A DNA stretch of 64,000 nt. It comes from Luteibacter sp. SG786 (GTDB taxonomy: Bacteria > Pseudomonadota > Gammaproteobacteria > Xanthomonadales > Rhodanobacteraceae). The notes under the pieces were generated by a model, which saw nothing but the letters and a program-made list of their open reading frames with translations, did no database searches and was not told where the DNA came from. Where the stretch lies: positions 1,302,001-1,366,000 of the forward strand of contig NZ_JAAOYX010000001.1 in NCBI RefSeq assembly GCF_011759605.1. The letters are read 5' to 3'. Of the stretch, positions 61,511 to 64,000 are shown in pieces (within the stretch, counting starts at the first letter, position 1; the number at the start of each line of letters is the position of its first letter). The translations under genes were made by a program, and so were the position numbers.

Positions 61511-62410
61511 ATGGTCCGTCCGAGCCTGAGCGATCTGGCCGCCTTCGCGGCAGTGGCCAATTACCGCAGTTTTCGCCGGGCGGCCGACGCCATGGGCGTT
61601 TCGCGCTCCGCGCTGAGCCACGCGATCATCGGTCTGGAAGGGAAACTGGGTGTGCGGCTGTTCAACCGAACGACGCGCAGCGTGTCGCCCACCCAGGCCG
61701 GTGCGCGCCTGCTCGCACGCCTCGATCCGGTCCTCCGAGATCTCGATCTGGCGCTCGACACACTCTCGGAAGAACGCGGGACCCCAAGTGGCACGCTGCG
61801 GATCAATGCAAACAAGCCCGGCGCCCGCATCCTGCTCACGCACGTCGTACCGCGATTTCTCGATAGCTATCCCGATGTGGAACTCGATCTGGTATCGGAC
61901 GATCGGCTCGTCGATATCGTGGAACAGGGATTCGATGCCGGGGTGCGTTTGTTGGAGGCTGTGCCTCGAGACATGGTGGCGGTGACGTTCGGCGGCGAAG
62001 TGCGTTTCATCGCCGTGGCAGCGCCATCCTATCTGGAGGGCAGGGCACCGCCGAAAACACCGGACGACCTGCATGCACATCGTTGCATCCGCCAGCGTCT
62101 TCCCAGCGGAAAGCGCTATCGCTGGGAGTTTGCACGGCGCGGTGCCGAGGTCGCGGTCGACGTGCCGGGCAACCTCACCCTCGACGACAGCGAACTTCTG
62201 GTGCAGGCCGCGGCAGCAGGGCGCGGCATTGCCTATATTCCCGGGTATTTCGCCCGGCCATTTCTTGAGTCGGGTGAACTGGTAACCGTTCTCGACGACT
62301 GGTGCCCGCCGTCACCTGGCCTGGCGCTCTACTACCCGCGCAGCCGGCACGTGCCGTCACCGCTCCGGGCCTTTATCGACATGGTGAAAGCGTTGGGCGG
62401 GAAGCGATGA
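61511..62410 (+). CDS. LysR-family transcriptional regulator
   Basis: A 299-residue LysR protein (SLSDLAAFAAVANYRSFRRA; VSRSALSHAIIGLEGKLGV; full effector domain). Divergent from an SDR and overlapping the start of the M61 peptidase gene by 4 bases (ATGA), so the peptidase may be co-translated. Confidence 0.88.
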   Translation: MVRPSLSDLAAFAAVANYRSFRRAADAMGVSRSALSHAIIGLEGKLGVRLFNRTTRSVSPTQAGARLLARLDPVLRDLDLALDTLSEERGTPSGTLRINANKPGARILLTHVVPRFLDSYPDVELDLVSDDRLVDIVEQGFDAGVRLLEAVPRDMVAVTFGGEVRFIAVAAPSYLEGRAPPKTPDDLHAHRCIRQRLPSGKRYRWEFARRGAEVAVDVPGNLTLDDSELLVQAAAAGRGIAYIPGYFARPFLESGELVTVLDDWCPPSPGLALYYPRSRHVPSPLRAFIDMVKALGGKR

Positions 62411-64000
62411 CATCACGAGAACGAGCGGCACCGTCTTCCTGGCAGCAGGTGAGGGGAGGCGTGCCGGCCATCTTTGCAGCGCTCCCGATACGCAGCACGG
62501 CATTTGGCACCGGCCCGTTCCGCAGGCTGTTCGCGGGAGCTGCGATATGTGCGCTTTCCTGCGCTCCGGTGGCGGCGCAGTCGGTGGGCGGGCCCGTCTA
62601 TACCGAGCCCACACGTGGTGTGGCCCTTCCGGTCGATCATGCATTCGCAGGCACGATCGAACTCCATGTCGACGCGACGGATGTCCGGCGGCGCATTTTT
62701 TCGGTGCATCAACGGATCCCTGTCGGGAACGGAGGCGCCATGACGCTTCTTTATCCCCGATGGGAACCCGCCAGCCACGGTCCGAGCCTCACCGTCACCG
62801 ATCTCGCAGGCCTCACGATCGAGGCCGGGGGGCGGCGGATTCCGTGGCGGCGCGATCCGTACGAGCCACACGCTTTCCAACTGGACGTACCGCCTGGCAC
62901 GAACGTGATCGACGTGCGCTTCCAGATGGTCGCGGGGGGAGAACTGCTTACTCCGGACATCGTATCGGTGCCATGGCAGCGTCTCATTCTCTATCCCTCG
63001 GGCTGGTATGCGCGGAACATTCCCGTGGCGGCGACGGTGACCTTGCCGGAGGGCTTGCGTGCCTTCACCGCACTCGCGGTGGAGGGCAAGGAGGGAGCAA
63101 CCACGCGATTCCACGTGGCGACACTCGAAACGCTCCTCGACTCGCCGGTGCTCGCCGGCCGTTACGCGAAGCAAGTGGCCCTTACCGCGCCTGGGGCAGG
63201 GGCCGTATCGCTCGACCTCGTTGCACAGCGATCCAGCGATCTGGTAATTCCGGATGCGCGACTAGTCGAGTTGCGCAGGCTGATCGGGCAGATGCGGGCT
63301 GTTTTCGGAACCACGCCTTTTGCTCGCTACGATATTCTTGCTCGGCTGGGCGACGATGCCTCTTCCGGCGGAACGGAACATCGGGCATCCAGCGAAAACG
63401 AATTGGCGTCCTCGCTATTTCGGGACTGGCCAAACCAGATCCTCTCGCGCGACCTGATCGCCCATGAGATCGTCCATGCCTGGAACGGCTTCTATCGGAC
63501 GCCAGCCGATCTCTGGGCGCCAACGCCGAACGTGCCCGTCGCGGGCAGCCTCTTGTGGATGTACGAAGGGCAGACCGAATTCTGGGGGCGGGTGCTGGCC
63601 ACACGGGCTGGACAGTTCACGCCGGACGAGTTGCGCGACCGGTTGGCGATGGAAGCGGCAGAGGTGGCCTCGCGGCCCGGCCGGGCATGGCGCCCCTTGT
63701 CGGACGACGTCAATTACCCGTCCTTCATGCTTCGCCAAGCTGTGCCATGGCGGGACTGGCAGCGACGTCGGGACTACTACTCGGAAGGCGTGATGCTGTG
63801 GCTGGCGGTCGACGCCGAGCTGCGTGAGCGCAGCAACGGCCTTCGCGGCATCGACGATTTCGCACACGGCTTCTTCGCCGGCGCAACTCCGGGTACGCCG
63901 ACCCGCACCTATACCTTTGCCGATCTATGCCATGCGCTGAACGACGTCGCGCCCTTCGACTGGGACCGATTCCTGCGCACCTGGATCGATGGACATGAAG
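62407..64000 (+). CDS. M61-family metallopeptidase, 3' end outside window
   Basis: The frame is open from ATG 62407 to the end of the window (531 residues). A signal-like hydrophobic stretch follows a basic N terminus (about 41-57, ending APVAAQS). M61 hallmarks: GGTEHRASS-type motif (321 on), HEIVHAWN with zinc ligands His353 and His357, and LWMYEGQTEFWG with Glu387/Glu390. M61 glycyl aminopeptidases act outside the cytoplasm and usually carry a C-terminal PDZ domain, which would lie beyond the window. Coupled to the LysR gene by an ATGA overlap. Confidence 0.87.
   Translation, partial: MTSRERAAPSSWQQVRGGVPAIFAALPIRSTAFGTGPFRRLFAGAAICALSCAPVAAQSVGGPVYTEPTRGVALPVDHAFAGTIELHVDATDVRRRIFSVHQRIPVGNGGAMTLLYPRWEPASHGPSLTVTDLAGLTIEAGGRRIPWRRDPYEPHAFQLDVPPGTNVIDVRFQMVAGGELLTPDIVSVPWQRLILYPSGWYARNIPVAATVTLPEGLRAFTALAVEGKEGATTRFHVATLETLLDSPVLAGRYAKQVALTAPGAGAVSLDLVAQRSSDLVIPDARLVELRRLIGQMRAVFGTTPFARYDILARLGDDASSGGTEHRASSENELASSLFRDWPNQILSRDLIAHEIVHAWNGFYRTPADLWAPTPNVPVAGSLLWMYEGQTEFWGRVLATRAGQFTPDELRDRLAMEAAEVASRPGRAWRPLSDDVNYPSFMLRQAVPWRDWQRRRDYYSEGVMLWLAVDAELRERSNGLRGIDDFAHGFFAGATPGTPTRTYTFADLCHALNDVAPFDWDRFLRTWIDGHE

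Overview
The window is high-GC gammaproteobacterial DNA. The core order ndk-rlmN-pilW-rodZ-yfgM-bamB-der, followed by moeB, folD, guaB and guaA, together with a Tat-exported HiPIP and short lipoproteins, fits the Xanthomonadales, most likely a Rhodanobacteraceae member (Luteibacter/Dyella type). That taxon call is an inference from gene content. I saw no rRNA, tRNA, CRISPR array, insertion sequence or integrase.

Layout. 1-2.7 kb: cell-wall L,D-transpeptidase tail, two small lipoproteins, a degenerate receiver and small unknown proteins. 2.8-6.6 kb: a MrfA-type DNA-repair helicase and its MrfB-type exonuclease partner (4-bp overlap), then a metallothionein. 6.6-10.3 kb: azoR with a divergent LysR gene, then an aminotransferase/omega-amidase pair that can finish methionine salvage. 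10.3-11.5 kb: no gene; a 1.1-kb nest of inverted repeats. 11.5-14.5 kb: methionine-salvage operon mtnB-mtnD-mtnC ending in a C13 (legumain-like) peptidase gene. 14.6-23.3 kb: HiPIP, two tandem amino-acid permeases, an outer-membrane protein, NUDIX hydrolase, 3-hydroxyanthranilate dioxygenase, FAD oxidoreductase, CsaA and an MBL-fold hydrolase. 23.5-27.8 kb: psrA-fadB-fadA beta-oxidation operon with a perfect PsrA-type operator. 28-40.9 kb: conserved housekeeping block.

40.9-62.4 kb is an accessory island that starts exactly at the guaA 3' end, a known integration hotspot. It holds nine transcription regulators (LysR x3, AraC x3, MarR, HxlR, TetR), most next to or divergent from short-chain dehydrogenases, quinone or enoyl reductases, nitroreductase, MBL hydrolases or an MFS pump. 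It also contains a rearranged junction with an internally deleted SDR copy and a GST tail. The window ends inside an M61 metallopeptidase gene.

Main points for a second look: (1) a shared TTTGG-N4-CCAAA palindrome in front of both methionine-salvage units; (2) an abrupt drop to about 40% GC in the last codons of guaA, consistent with island integration; (3) a TGCCTATTCCTA-like motif near the AraC/SDR pairs; (4) intergenic palindromic repeats that have become coding sequence in mrfB; (5) the 1.1-kb nested palindrome whose arms contain self-complementary stems that differ between copies but still pair.
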